This document shows positions 1 through 10,492 of a stretch of 64,000 nt of DNA, piece by piece; position 1 is the stretch's first letter, and each line of letters opens with the position of its first letter. The stretch lies in NCBI GenBank assembly GCA_000272025.2, contig AKCV02000007.1, positions 60,323 to 124,322 on the forward strand, given 5' to 3'. The DNA comes from Imbroritus primus (lineage in GTDB: Bacteria; Pseudomonadota; Gammaproteobacteria; Burkholderiales; Burkholderiaceae). Below the pieces are notes generated by a model that saw only the letters and a list, made by a program, of their open reading frames with translations, searched no databases and was not told the DNA's origin. The translations under genes and the position numbers were made by a program.

Positions 1-1
1 G

Positions 2-961
<960 letters not shown>

Positions 962-978
962 GTCGCGCAGGAGGTGGC

Positions 979-2367
<1,389 letters not shown>

Positions 2368-2382
2368 GACTGTTGCAGAAAA

Positions 2383-3135
2383 TCAGAGTATGCCGAATGC
2401 GCGCAGTGCCAGTCCCGCACCGACCAGCAGGCAGAGTATCGCCACGGCCTTGCGCAATACCTGCGCATTGACGGCGTGCACGATACGCACGCCGATCACC
2501 ACGCCGATGACTTCTACGACGGCAACGATGGCTGCGAGCTTGAAATCGATGGTGCCGAACTGCAGGTTGCCCAGCGTACCGGAAACGGAGGCGAGGATCT
2601 GGATCACCTGGCTTGCACCGATGGCAGACAGTGGAGAGAAACCAAACAGCAATAACAGCGGCACGGACAATGCAGGGCCGCCGACGCCGGTGAGTCCCGA
2701 GCCGAATCCGACGGCCGCCCCGATGGCCGCGAGCAGCCACTGCTGGCGGCGGCGTTGTCCCGCAAAGGCTTCCTGGTGGCTGCCGGTGCTGCCCCTCAGG
2801 GTGTAAACGCCAGCGAACACGATCAGCCCGGCGAGAATCAGCGTTAGCACACGGCTGTCGAGCCATGTGTTGGCCCACGCCCCGAGAAAGCCGAACAGCG
2901 CGGCGCCGATGCAGAGCGGCACGGTGATGCCCCAATCGATACTGCCGCGCTTCTGGAATAGCCAGGTGCCGACGATGCCGGTAAAGATGAATGTGAACAG
3001 CGCCGTCGCCATCGATTGCTGGATCGTCAGGCCAGCTGTGACATTGAGCGCGGGAATCAGCAGCACGCCGCCGACGCCGACGGCGCCGATCAGCACACCG
3101 ACGCCGAGCGAAATCAGGAGCAGGAGCGGCAGCAT
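2383..3135 (-). CDS. TauE/SafE-family anion exporter
   Basis: A 250-residue integral membrane protein of the TauE/SafE (DUF81) family, predicted to export sulfite, organosulfonate-derived anions or related compounds across the inner membrane. It is almost entirely hydrophobic, with two similar halves. Each half has a Gly-rich stretch typical of the family, IGAVGVGGVLLIPAL near the N-terminus and GFGSGLTGVGGPALSVPLLL in the second half. It is the last gene of a minus-strand run sulP - cNMP-like protein - tauE, starting about 50 bases after the preceding gene, with GGAG before its ATG. It converges with the response regulator gene. Family members often sit beside sulfonate-degradation genes, which fits the neighbourhood. 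Substrate is inferred. Confidence 0.85.
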   Translation of the reverse strand: MLPLLLLISLGVGVLIGAVGVGGVLLIPALNVTAGLTIQQSMATALFTFIFTGIVGTWLFQKRGSIDWGITVPLCIGAALFGFLGAWANTWLDSRVLTLILAGLIVFAGVYTLRGSTGSHQEAFAGQRRRQQWLLAAIGAAVGFGSGLTGVGGPALSVPLLLLFGFSPLSAIGASQVIQILASVSGTLGNLQFGTIDFKLAAIVAVVEVIGVVIGVRIVHAVNAQVLRKAVAILCLLVGAGLALRAFGIL

Positions 3136-3187
3136 AGAAGGTCTCCGCCCGCCGGCATGACCGTGCAGGCCAGATTGAGTGAAAGGG

Positions 3188-3667
3188 TCAGCCGGCTACG
3201 GAAGCCGTGAAGGTGCCCGTGATCAGGCCTACCAGCTGCTTCATGATCTGGTAGCCCATCGGCTGGTCCTGCTCCATCAGCCCGATCAGTTCACGGCCGT
3301 TGATGGCCAGTACCGTGCACGGCGTCAGGCAGGTTGCATTGGCGATGCGGATATTGTCGCTGGGCGTCATGGCCGCCCAGCCGAAGACCTCGTGGCGGTG
3401 GAGGATATCGCTGCCGGGGTTGTCGCGCCCGCCCAGGCCCACCGCAAACCGCACCATGCCCTGTGCCAGGACATAGAGATGCTGTGCAATCTCGCCGGTG
3501 CGGTAGATGTGGGCATCCTTGTCATACGTGTGGATCACGCTGATCGCGGCGATGCGCTGCAACTGCAGTCGCGTGAGTCCGGCGAAGAACTGCGCGCGCG
3601 CCAGCAGATCGACAGGGGCAACGGTCGGCTCGTTCACGATCGTCAGAATCTTCGGTTGCTCGTCCAT
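3188..3667 (-). CDS. Stand-alone cyclic-nucleotide-binding-like protein without DNA-binding domain
   Basis: A 159-residue protein made of a single CRP/Fnr-type beta-barrel domain (about residues 22-150) with no helix-turn-helix, so it is not a classical transcription factor. The ATG at 3667 is preceded by AAGGAGG at a good distance; an upstream in-frame ATG is less likely. The phosphate-binding-cassette region reads EVFGWAAM (residues 93-100), where cAMP-binding proteins usually have FGE, so the ribose-binding Glu is missing. Its closest visible relative is the N-terminal domain of the ABC permease at 10601, which shares VFGWA and a following ATCL/TTCL block. It lies between sulP and tauE, suggesting a cytoplasmic regulator of transport. 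Ligand unknown. Confidence 0.8.
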   Translation of the reverse strand: MDEQPKILTIVNEPTVAPVDLLARAQFFAGLTRLQLQRIAAISVIHTYDKDAHIYRTGEIAQHLYVLAQGMVRFAVGLGGRDNPGSDILHRHEVFGWAAMTPSDNIRIANATCLTPCTVLAINGRELIGLMEQDQPMGYQIMKQLVGLITGTFTASVAG

Positions 3668-3733
3668 GATTCCTCCTTCCATGCACTTGTGCTTGGTTGC
3701 TGGCTGGCGCCGGGTTGCGCGCCAGCCACTGTG

Positions 3734-5554
3734 CTACGCGCTGATGCGCGTCGGCGCCTCGCTGGGCGACTCCTCCCGCGCCTCGCCATTCGGAAGATAG
3801 CCGTGGCACTGGCGGAAGACGCGATGCGGACAATTGCGGCAGATCGTTGGATCCAGCTTTGCGTACAGCCGATCCATCACGTTCTGGCGCATCTCGAACA
3901 GGTTTTCCTCGCCGATTTCCTCGAGCTGGCCGCCCTTGGCCAGGTCCTGCACCACCGGAGCCTTCAGGCGATGGAAGTACAGGCCGCCGCCCATGGCACG
4001 GCGGCGCTTGGCTTCTTCGGCAAACATGTGCGCGCCCGCGACATCGACGAAGTTGATACCGGACGCCAGGATCAGCACATGCTTCTGTGTCGGCTGTTCG
4101 GCGTCGATGCTCTGCAGGGTTTGCTGCACGTGGTCGACTGCGCCGAAATACAGCGAGCCATCCACGAAGGCGATCTTGAGTTGCGGGCATTCCGGTTTGC
4201 CGTCTGCGGGCACGAAATGGTACGTGTCGTCCCCGGGCGCCGGCATGCCGCTGCGGATGTTCGGCTGGGCGGTGCGGCGGATGTAGAAGATCAGTGACAG
4301 CAGCACGCCGACATAGATAGCGAACTCGAGATCGAGGAACAGCGTGGCGAACAGCGTCACCCACAGCACCGCACTCTCCGTGCGGCTCGTCTTCGCGATG
4401 GCCTTGATGTGGTGGGTGTCGATCAGCGAGTAGGCCACCATGAACAGCAACGCTGCCATCGAGGCGATCGGCAGGTAGCTCACCAGCGGTGCGAATACCA
4501 GCAGCGTCAGGACCAGGAACAGCGACGAGAACACGGCGGCCAGCGGCGTGCGCGCGCCCGCGGTGTAGTTGATGCCGCTGCGCGTGAATGAGCCGCTGGA
4601 GACATAACCCGAGAAGAAACTGCCGAAGAAATTGGCGAGGCCCTGGCCGACGAACTCCTGGTTGCCGTCGATGCGCTGCCCGGACTTGAGCGCCACCGCC
4701 CGTGCAATGGACAGCGCTTCTGTCAGGGACAGCATCGCCACGGCCAGTGCAATCGTGGAGAGCTGGCGGATGGTGTCCATCGAAAAATCAGGATGTGAGA
4801 TCGGCGGCAGGCTGCGCGGAATCGCCGTAACCGTGGCAACGCTCGCCGCAGTGCCGAAGAGCGCCGTCAGCGCCGCGGCGAACAGGCTGCCCACCAGCAT
4901 GGCGGCGATCATGAACGGGATCTGCGGCACATAGCGGCGCGTCAAGATGCCAGCCAGCAATGTCACGGTTCCGACCGCGACCGAAAACGGATTGAGATCG
5001 CCGAGATTCTGGAATACGCCCTGCAGGGTTTCAATGAAACCGGCCTTGGAGGGAATCGACAGGCCGAGGAAGTTCTTGAACTGGCTGACCGCGATCAGGA
5101 TCCCGGCACCCGCCGTAAAGCCAATCACCACGCTGTGTGAAATGAAGTTCACCAGCGAGCCCAGGCGCGCTAGCCCCATGGCCAGCTGCAGGATGCCCAC
5201 CAGGAAGGTGAGGGTCATCGCCAGCGTCACGTAGTGCGCGGAGCCCGGATCGGCCAGCGGGCTCAGAGTCGCGAACAGGACGATGGACAGCGCCGCCGTC
5301 GGGCCCGATACCAAATGCCAGGACGAGCCAAAGAGTGCGGCCAGAATCACCGGCACGATGGCCGTGTACAAACCATATTCCGGCGGCAGGCCGGCGATGG
5401 TGGCATAGGCCACGGCCTGGGGAACGAGAATGATGGTACCGCTGAGACCGGCGAGCACGTCGGCCCGCAAGGATTCACGGTTGACGCGGTTCCACCAGAC
5501 GGTCATCGGCAGCATGCGTTGCAGCCGGCCTTGGGAATTGAAGCTGTGTTTCAC
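3734..5554 (-). CDS. SulP (SLC26) family anion transporter with STAS domain
   Basis: A 606-residue inner-membrane transporter. The N-terminal two thirds carry the SulP core (GTIILVPQAVAYATIAGLPP, the GPTAA segment, GSFTRSGINYTAGA), followed by a C-terminal STAS domain (about residues 440-560, with an IDAEQP/GINFVDVAGA pattern). SulP proteins move sulfate, bicarbonate, dicarboxylates or other anions; the substrate is not evident here. Beyond the STAS domain is an unusual tail with a Cys cluster (CRNCPHRVFRQC, about residues 572-583). The start is a GTG with no strong ribosome-binding site. A sigma54-type promoter lies about 175 bases upstream. It is first in an operon with a cNMP-binding-like protein and TauE. 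Some SulP proteins carry such a domain fused; here it is separate. Confidence 0.9.
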   Translation of the reverse strand: MKHSFNSQGRLQRMLPMTVWWNRVNRESLRADVLAGLSGTIILVPQAVAYATIAGLPPEYGLYTAIVPVILAALFGSSWHLVSGPTAALSIVLFATLSPLADPGSAHYVTLAMTLTFLVGILQLAMGLARLGSLVNFISHSVVIGFTAGAGILIAVSQFKNFLGLSIPSKAGFIETLQGVFQNLGDLNPFSVAVGTVTLLAGILTRRYVPQIPFMIAAMLVGSLFAAALTALFGTAASVATVTAIPRSLPPISHPDFSMDTIRQLSTIALAVAMLSLTEALSIARAVALKSGQRIDGNQEFVGQGLANFFGSFFSGYVSSGSFTRSGINYTAGARTPLAAVFSSLFLVLTLLVFAPLVSYLPIASMAALLFMVAYSLIDTHHIKAIAKTSRTESAVLWVTLFATLFLDLEFAIYVGVLLSLIFYIRRTAQPNIRSGMPAPGDDTYHFVPADGKPECPQLKIAFVDGSLYFGAVDHVQQTLQSIDAEQPTQKHVLILASGINFVDVAGAHMFAEEAKRRRAMGGGLYFHRLKAPVVQDLAKGGQLEEIGEENLFEMRQNVMDRLYAKLDPTICRNCPHRVFRQCHGYLPNGEAREESPSEAPTRISA

Positions 5555-5729
5555 TTGAGGTTAGCCTGTTTCTTTGTCAGTTTTTTCATGCGCGTGGCGT
5601 TGCACCTCGCGCAGGATTGTTTCGAAGGCTGTTCCTGGTTGCTTGTCCGTTTTGATTCTCCGTCTGCCGCGTCAGGCCTGGCACCGGGAGATGCCGCTGG
5701 CCGTGTGAGCGCGATGTTCCGGAAGGCCA

Positions 5730-5745
5730 AGCAAGCAAGGTGCCA
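5730..5745 (-). promoter_or_regulatory. Sigma54 (-24/-12) promoter for the sulP operon
   Basis: On the minus strand the sequence reads TGGCACCTTGCTTGCT: a -24 TGGCAC and a -12 TTGCT with exactly 10 bases between the invariant GG and GC. This matches the sigma54 consensus closely. Transcription would start near 5719, leaving a leader of about 165 bases before the sulP GTG. Confidence 0.75.
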
Positions 5746-5877
5746 ACGAATCCGTTTCAGGTCGGCGCGCGCGTCTCCAGGGCGCCGACCCCCGATCTTA
5801 CCTCGCTCCTCCGATTCCGCGAAATCCGCGTTGTAGCTGCGCAGCACAGCGCACTTGCCCACCGCCATGCCAGCCAG

Positions 5878-5894
5878 CGTTTCGAATAGAAACG
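5878..5894. promoter_or_regulatory. Inverted repeat, candidate enhancer (UAS) site 1
   Basis: A perfect CGTTTC-N5-GAAACG inverted repeat. It lies 133 bases from the -24 element of the sulP promoter and 110 bases from that of the Rieske promoter. The position and symmetry suit a dimeric NtrC-class activator. The regulator is inferred, most likely the one at 979-2367. Confidence 0.5.
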
Positions 5895-5919
5895 CGACCT
5901 CGACCCCCTGGTTCAAATC

Positions 5920-5944
5920 GAAACGTAATCACGTTTTTCGTTTC
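5920..5944. promoter_or_regulatory. Inverted repeat, candidate enhancer (UAS) site 2
   Basis: The same half-sites as site 1 reappear in opposite order, GAAACG-N13-CGTTTC, and inside them is AAACGT-N4-ACGTTT. Two copies of related hexamers between divergent sigma54 promoters suggest cooperative activator binding. Confidence 0.45.
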
Positions 5945-6003
5945 ACTTCGCCTGACGTGCCCGATCACGATGGCAAAAGGCTTTCCGGCAATTTTGGCAG
6001 GCA

Positions 6004-6020
6004 TGGCACGGAGGCTGCTT
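6004..6020 (+). promoter_or_regulatory. Sigma54 (-24/-12) promoter for the Rieske oxygenase operon
   Basis: TGGCACG at 6004-6010 and TGCTT at 6016-6020 give the invariant GG and GC separated by exactly 10 bases. The predicted start near 6031 lies about 60 bases before the alpha-subunit ATG. It diverges from the sulP sigma54 promoter. Confidence 0.78.
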
Positions 6021-6091
6021 AACCACGACAGAACGTCTCGCACGTGTCGAGTCCTGTAACCCGTCCGGCTGCATAGCAAAGGAGTCAAGAG

Positions 6092-7300
6092 ATGGCACGC
6101 AATTCGATTGAATGGAAAGAAGTCCCGAATTTCCCGACGTCACATTTCGTGGAAACGAGTATCTACACCGACGAAGGCCTGTTCCGCGAAGAGCAGGACA
6201 AGATCTTCAATAAGTGCTGGATCATCGCTTGCCATGAATCGGAGATTCCGAATCCGTTCGATTACCGCACTTTCCAGCATCCTGGCGGCGCGCCGCTGAT
6301 CGTCATCCGTGGCGAAGACATGAAGGTGCGCAGCTTCTATAACATCTGTCCGCACCGCGGCAACACGCTGCTGTACGAACCGGTCGGCAATGCCAAGCGC
6401 ATCACCTGCATCTTCCACGCGTGGTCTTTCGATTCGATGGGCGACTGCGTCGACATCTCGCGCGGCAAGCAGGGCTACCAGGACCGCTTCGACTGCCAGC
6501 ATGCCGGCCTGCGTGAAGTGAAGACCGAAGTCGGCTACGGCGGTTTCGCCTGGGTCAACGTCGACGACGATAGCTGCACGCTGAAGGAGTACATCGGCGA
6601 CGCCATGGGCATGCTCGACGAGCACCTGAGCGAACCGCTGGAAGTGTTCCACTACCACCGCGCGGTCGTGAATACCAACTACAAGCTGTGGCATGACACG
6701 AACAGCGAGTTTTATCACGACTACATGCACTACTTCAATCGCATCACCGGCATGATCCAGCCGGGCTACTTCGACCGCAAGTACACCGGCTATCCCAACG
6801 GCCATGCCTCGGTGGGCTCCATGTCGATCAAGTACGACGCCTACGAGGGCAGCAAGGAGCGCGGCGTGGGCTGGCCAGGCCTGGCGCCGGGCGGCTGGGT
6901 GCTGATCGATATCTTCCCAGGCATGACCTACAACCTGCGCACGTCGGTGTTGCGCATGGACACCGCGATTCCGCTTGGTCCCAACAAGCTGATGATCGAG
7001 TTCCGCGGCCTGGGCCTGAAGCGCGACACGCCGGCCGAGCGCGCCGAGCGCATCCGCGACCACAACACCATCTGGGGACCGTTCGGCCGCAACCTGCACG
7101 AGGATCTGCTTGGCTGCCATGGCCAGGGCCTGGCGATGCGCGAGCGCACCGACAGCAAATGGGTGCTGCATGGCCGCGAAGAGAACATGACCATCCACGA
7201 TGAAGGCGGCATGCGTCACTTCTACGCGGAATGGAGCCGCCGTATGGGCCGCAAGGCGTACGACCCGTATGGACAGATCAAGGAACAGGCCGTGGCCTGA
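6092..7300 (+). CDS. Rieske non-heme iron oxygenase, alpha subunit
   Basis: A 402-residue catalytic subunit of a ring-hydroxylating-type oxygenase. The N-terminal Rieske [2Fe-2S] site is C86-x-H88 ... C106-x2-H109 (CPHRGN and CIFHAW), with a normal 17-residue spacing. The mononuclear iron site reads NSEFYHDYMH, giving His209 and His213 as an H-x3-H pair rather than H-x4-H. A Glu sits three residues before the first His, where most relatives have the bridging Asp. A later EDLLGCHGQ segment probably supplies the third (Asp) ligand. Beta subunit, reductase and ferredoxin genes follow, so electrons flow NAD(P)H - reductase - ferredoxin - Rieske - iron. The component set resembles MsmABCD (methanesulfonate monooxygenase) as well as aromatic dioxygenases. 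Substrate unproven. Confidence 0.92.
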   Translation: MARNSIEWKEVPNFPTSHFVETSIYTDEGLFREEQDKIFNKCWIIACHESEIPNPFDYRTFQHPGGAPLIVIRGEDMKVRSFYNICPHRGNTLLYEPVGNAKRITCIFHAWSFDSMGDCVDISRGKQGYQDRFDCQHAGLREVKTEVGYGGFAWVNVDDDSCTLKEYIGDAMGMLDEHLSEPLEVFHYHRAVVNTNYKLWHDTNSEFYHDYMHYFNRITGMIQPGYFDRKYTGYPNGHASVGSMSIKYDAYEGSKERGVGWPGLAPGGWVLIDIFPGMTYNLRTSVLRMDTAIPLGPNKLMIEFRGLGLKRDTPAERAERIRDHNTIWGPFGRNLHEDLLGCHGQGLAMRERTDSKWVLHGREENMTIHDEGGMRHFYAEWSRRMGRKAYDPYGQIKEQAVA

Positions 7301-7339
7301 GCGTTGTTTCCCGACATCCCGAAATCAAGAGGACCCCAC

Positions 7340-7801
7340 ATGGATTCGCGCAACCGCATCAGTGAACTGATCTACCAGTCGTGCATGGAGCTCGATGACA
7401 AGAACTTCGATGGCTTCCTGAACCTGTGCGATACGGATTTCTCGTACTCGATCACGGCGTACAGCCCGGAAATCCGTAAAAAGATGACGTGGCTGGAGCA
7501 TGACAAGGAAGGCATGAAGACGCTCTTCACCAACCTGCCGCGCCACAACAGCGACAAGTCGCCGATCACCCGTCATGCCACCGTGCAGATGGTGAAAGAG
7601 GATCCCGCCAAGAACCAGGCCGAGGTCGTCAGCGGCCTGCAGGTTTTCCGCACGCAGCTCGAGGGTGGCGCCACCGAGCTGTTTGCGGTGGGCCGGATGT
7701 ACGACACCATCAAGCTCGACGATGACGGGCCCAAACTGTTGAATCGCAATATTCACCTGGAGACACGCATGCTCGGATACGGCTACCACATTCCATTCTG
7801 A
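7340..7801 (+). CDS. Ring-hydroxylating oxygenase, beta subunit
   Basis: A 153-residue SnoaL/NTF2-like small subunit that builds the alpha-beta oxygenase with the preceding gene and has a structural role. The family pattern is visible in ISELIYQSCMELDDKNFDGFL at the N-terminus and RNIHLETRMLGYGYHIPF at the C-terminus. The ATG at 7340 is preceded by AAGAGGA; an in-frame start at 7304 is less likely because it lacks a site. It lies 39 bases after the alpha gene. No catalytic residues are expected. Confidence 0.88.
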   Translation: MDSRNRISELIYQSCMELDDKNFDGFLNLCDTDFSYSITAYSPEIRKKMTWLEHDKEGMKTLFTNLPRHNSDKSPITRHATVQMVKEDPAKNQAEVVSGLQVFRTQLEGGATELFAVGRMYDTIKLDDDGPKLLNRNIHLETRMLGYGYHIPF

Positions 7802-7818
7802 CGCGTGCGGGGGTCCCC

Positions 7819-8850
7819 TTGAAAATCCAGATCAACGCACGAAACGGAACACATGCCTATGCCGTCGGCAGCGATGACCGGCTGCTGTACGGCGGGCTGT
7901 GCCATGGAATCGGATTGCCATACGAGTGTGCCAGCGGCACCTGCGGCACCTGCAAGGCCAAGCTGGTCTCCGGTGAAATCATCGATCACTGGCCGGATGC
8001 GCCAGGGCGGAAGTACCTCAAGCAGGAAGGGGAGTTTCTGCTTTGCCAGTGCTCGGCGATGGGCGATCTCGAAATCGAAGTGGCCCGCCCGGTCAATGGC
8101 GTGCCGGCAGCTTTGCCGGCCGTCATGCCGGGCAGGATCATCCGGACCGAAAAACTGACCCACGACGTGATGTCGATCTGGATCGAGCTGCCGCGCGACA
8201 TCCAGTTCGAAGCCGGGCAGTTCGCGCTGGTCCGCGTGCCCGGCATCGATGGCTATCGCGGCTGGTCGATGGTCAACTATGCACCGACGACCAACGTCCT
8301 GGAATTCGTTATCAAGAAGAAACCCGGCGGCGCCGTATCGGACTGGCTGTTCGCGGCGGAGCGCGCGGGTACCGCGGTGGATGTGTTCGGACCCATCGGG
8401 CATGCCACCTTCAGTGCCGACACGGAGCATGACATCCTGTGCATTGCCGGCGGCAGCGGTATTGCCGGCATGATGTCGATCTTGACCCGTGCCGCGCGCG
8501 ACGGGTATTTCGATGCGCATGATGGCGACGTCTATTTCGGCGTGCGGACCATGCGCGACGCTTTCTTTCTCGACGCCTTCTGCCGCCTGCGTGAGCAGTG
8601 CGGTGTCCGCTTGCGCGTCACCGTCGTGTTCTCGGACGAGACTGCCACGCCGGCGTTCATCGACGACTATCCCCTGCTGGCATTCGACCATGGTTTTGTG
8701 CACGAAGCCGCGGCTCGCGGCATGGCCGGCCGGCTACAGAATATCCGCGCCTATCTCGCTGGTCCGCCGCCGGCGGTAGATGCGTCGGTCCGCCTGCTCC
8801 TGCAGGCGCGGGTCTCACCCGCGAATATCCGCTACGACAAGTTCAGCTAA
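7819..8850 (+). CDS. Oxygenase reductase: plant-type [2Fe-2S] ferredoxin fused to FAD/NAD(P)H reductase
   Basis: A 343-residue electron-transfer protein that starts with TTG, 17 bases after the beta gene. Residues 1-90 form a plant-type [2Fe-2S] domain with the cluster ligands C-x4-C-x2-C (CASGTCGTC) and a fourth Cys in LLCQC. Next come an FAD-binding domain (GYRGWSMVNYAP) and an NAD(P)-binding domain (CIAGGSGIAGMMS). It should take electrons from NAD(P)H and pass them to the Rieske ferredoxin encoded next. This domain order is usual for class IB/III oxygenase reductases. Its presence alongside a separate Rieske ferredoxin makes this a three-component system. Confidence 0.9.
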   Translation: MKIQINARNGTHAYAVGSDDRLLYGGLCHGIGLPYECASGTCGTCKAKLVSGEIIDHWPDAPGRKYLKQEGEFLLCQCSAMGDLEIEVARPVNGVPAALPAVMPGRIIRTEKLTHDVMSIWIELPRDIQFEAGQFALVRVPGIDGYRGWSMVNYAPTTNVLEFVIKKKPGGAVSDWLFAAERAGTAVDVFGPIGHATFSADTEHDILCIAGGSGIAGMMSILTRAARDGYFDAHDGDVYFGVRTMRDAFFLDAFCRLREQCGVRLRVTVVFSDETATPAFIDDYPLLAFDHGFVHEAAARGMAGRLQNIRAYLAGPPPAVDASVRLLLQARVSPANIRYDKFS

Positions 8851-8860
8851 GGAGCCGTCG

Positions 8861-9193
8861 ATGAAGAAAATCCATATCTGCAAGGCTGAGGATATCCCGG
8901 CCAATGGCATGAAGAGCTATGACATCGACGATGGCACGAAAGTACTGGTGGCCAATGCGGGCGAGTGCTACTACGCCTACCAGGGACTATGTCCGCACCA
9001 GGATGTATGCCTCGACGAAGGTTACTTCGATGGTTCCACGCTGACCTGCCATCAGCACCTCTGGCAGTGGGACATCACCACCGGGGATGCAATCGGACTG
9101 GCCGAAGCGCCGCTCGAGCGCTATGACATCGACGTGCAGGATGGCGACATCTTTCTCGTCCGTTCCGAAGCATTGAGTTCAAACGGCGGTTAA
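8861..9193 (+). CDS. Rieske-type [2Fe-2S] ferredoxin
   Basis: A 110-residue small electron carrier with the Rieske motif C-x-H (LCPHQD) and C-x2-H (TCHQHLW). It should shuttle electrons from the reductase to the oxygenase alpha subunit. The ATG at 8861 follows AAGGAG overlapping the reductase stop, supporting translation as part of the same operon. No signal peptide is visible, so it should be cytoplasmic. It is the last gene of the oxygenase block; the ABC transporter block begins 165 bases downstream. Confidence 0.9.
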   Translation: MKKIHICKAEDIPANGMKSYDIDDGTKVLVANAGECYYAYQGLCPHQDVCLDEGYFDGSTLTCHQHLWQWDITTGDAIGLAEAPLERYDIDVQDGDIFLVRSEALSSNGG

Positions 9194-9241
9194 GCCGCAC
9201 AAGCCACCGTTTCACGCGTCGCAGGGCGCGTTCTTGCAGCA

Positions 9242-9258
9242 CAGCACCGCGCGTGCTG
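9242..9258 (+). other. Intercistronic hairpin between oxygenase and transporter genes
   Basis: CAGCAC-N5-GTGCTG forms a perfect 6-bp stem in the 165-base gap between the ferredoxin and binding-protein genes. There is no T-run after it, so it is not a simple terminator. It may be an mRNA-processing or stability element, or an operator. No strong promoter is visible in this gap. Confidence 0.3.
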
Positions 9259-9358
9259 GTTTCACCATTAGAAGAAAGAGATTCATATCGAGAGACAGAG
9301 GCAACCCGAGCGCTCCCTGTAGCAGGACAGGTGCTCTCCCCATAAGGAGGAATTGATC

Positions 9359-10492
9359 ATGACGTACCGCAGCAGTCGTTGGATTCCCCGTATTTTGCTT
9401 TCGCTCGGTCTGGCATTTGCCAGTACCACTCCTACCCTCGCAGCCGACATCGATTATGGAAAAGTCGGCGAGCCGGTCAAGCTGGTGATCGGTTACCAGC
9501 CTTACTACACCCAGTCCTGGTCGGGCGTGGTAATGCGCGACAAGAAGTTCTACGAGAAGTATCTGCCGAAGGGTTCCACCGTCGATTTCGCCATCGGCCT
9601 GCAAGGCGCCATCATCGTCAACGCCATGCTGGCAGGCAAGCAGCACATTGGCTACGTTGGTGACATGCCCGGTATTGTCGCGACCACCAAGCAGGATGTT
9701 GCCGATATCCGCATCGTGGCGACACTGGGCATGGGAACGGACCAGTGCAATATTTTCCTGGCCCGTCCGGATGCACCGCAGTTCGCATCGCAAAAGGATG
9801 CGATCAAGTGGCTCGATGGCAAGCAGGTAGCGGTACCGAAGGGTAGCTGCTCCGACCGTTTTGCCCAGGAAATCTTCAAGGCCGAGAAGGTACAGCCTGC
9901 CGCTTACCTGAACCAGAACCTTGAAGTCATCACCAGCGGCTTCCGTGCCAAGAAGATCGATGCGGCCGTGGTCTGGGAGCCGATGGCGTCGCGCCTCGTG
10001 CAGGAAGGCCTGGCCAAGCGGATTGTCTCGGGTGAAGTCATCAAGGAGCGTGATGGCGGCTTCCTCACGATGCGTGCGGACCTGATCAAGCAGCGTCCCG
10101 ACATCGTCAAGGCCTGGCTCAATGCCGAGCTTGACGCCCAGCTGTTCCTGGCCGATCCGAAGAATGCCGCCGAGGTGGCGCGCATGGCCGCGAAGCAGAC
10201 TACCGGCCTTACGGAAAAGATGATGTGGGCATCCCTCTACGGCCAGAATCCTGCGGCGGTCGGCGGCGCACCTACGCGTCTGCACATGCCGTACATCATC
10301 AATGACGATGCCATGAACCTGATCAACAAGGCATCGAAGTTCCTCTTCTCCATCAAGAGTATCAATGTGGAGTCCCTGCGACCTGATGCGGTGATGCCGG
10401 ATCTCGCCAAGGCGGTCCTGAACGAGCGTGGCCTCAACAGCCCGATCGGCCAGGTCACGGCATTGGCCGAGTCCGAGTTCAAAGGCAAGTAA
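9359..10492 (+). CDS. ABC transporter substrate-binding protein (NitT/TauT type)
   Basis: A 377-residue periplasmic solute receptor. It has a clear signal peptide (basic N-terminus, hydrophobic ILLSLGLAFAS, likely cleavage after TLA) followed by the NitT/TauT/SsuA-like fold (YQPYYTQSWSGVVMRDKKFYEKYLP, GDMPGIV, AVPKGSCSDRFAQEIF). The ATG at 9359 has AAGGAGG 8 bases upstream. It feeds the asymmetric ABC importer encoded by the next four genes. Related receptors bind taurine, alkanesulfonates, nitrate, cyanate or aromatic acids. The ligand here is unknown, although a sulfonate would suit the locus. It is about 50 residues longer than typical TauA/SsuA. Confidence 0.87.
   Translation: MTYRSSRWIPRILLSLGLAFASTTPTLAADIDYGKVGEPVKLVIGYQPYYTQSWSGVVMRDKKFYEKYLPKGSTVDFAIGLQGAIIVNAMLAGKQHIGYVGDMPGIVATTKQDVADIRIVATLGMGTDQCNIFLARPDAPQFASQKDAIKWLDGKQVAVPKGSCSDRFAQEIFKAEKVQPAAYLNQNLEVITSGFRAKKIDAAVVWEPMASRLVQEGLAKRIVSGEVIKERDGGFLTMRADLIKQRPDIVKAWLNAELDAQLFLADPKNAAEVARMAAKQTTGLTEKMMWASLYGQNPAAVGGAPTRLHMPYIINDDAMNLINKASKFLFSIKSINVESLRPDAVMPDLAKAVLNERGLNSPIGQVTALAESEFKGK

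Noticed and set aside
5551..5916. 121-codon minus-strand frame in the sulP/Rieske gap
   Set aside because: It spans the sulP sigma54 promoter and one inverted repeat, has no recognisable motif and overlaps the sulP start. Regulatory DNA explains the region better.
9228..9245. Possible sigma54 promoter before the ABC binding-protein gene
   Set aside because: GG-N10-GC spacing and a TTGCA -12 element exist, but the -24 element is AGGGCG instead of TGGCAC. Too weak to annotate.
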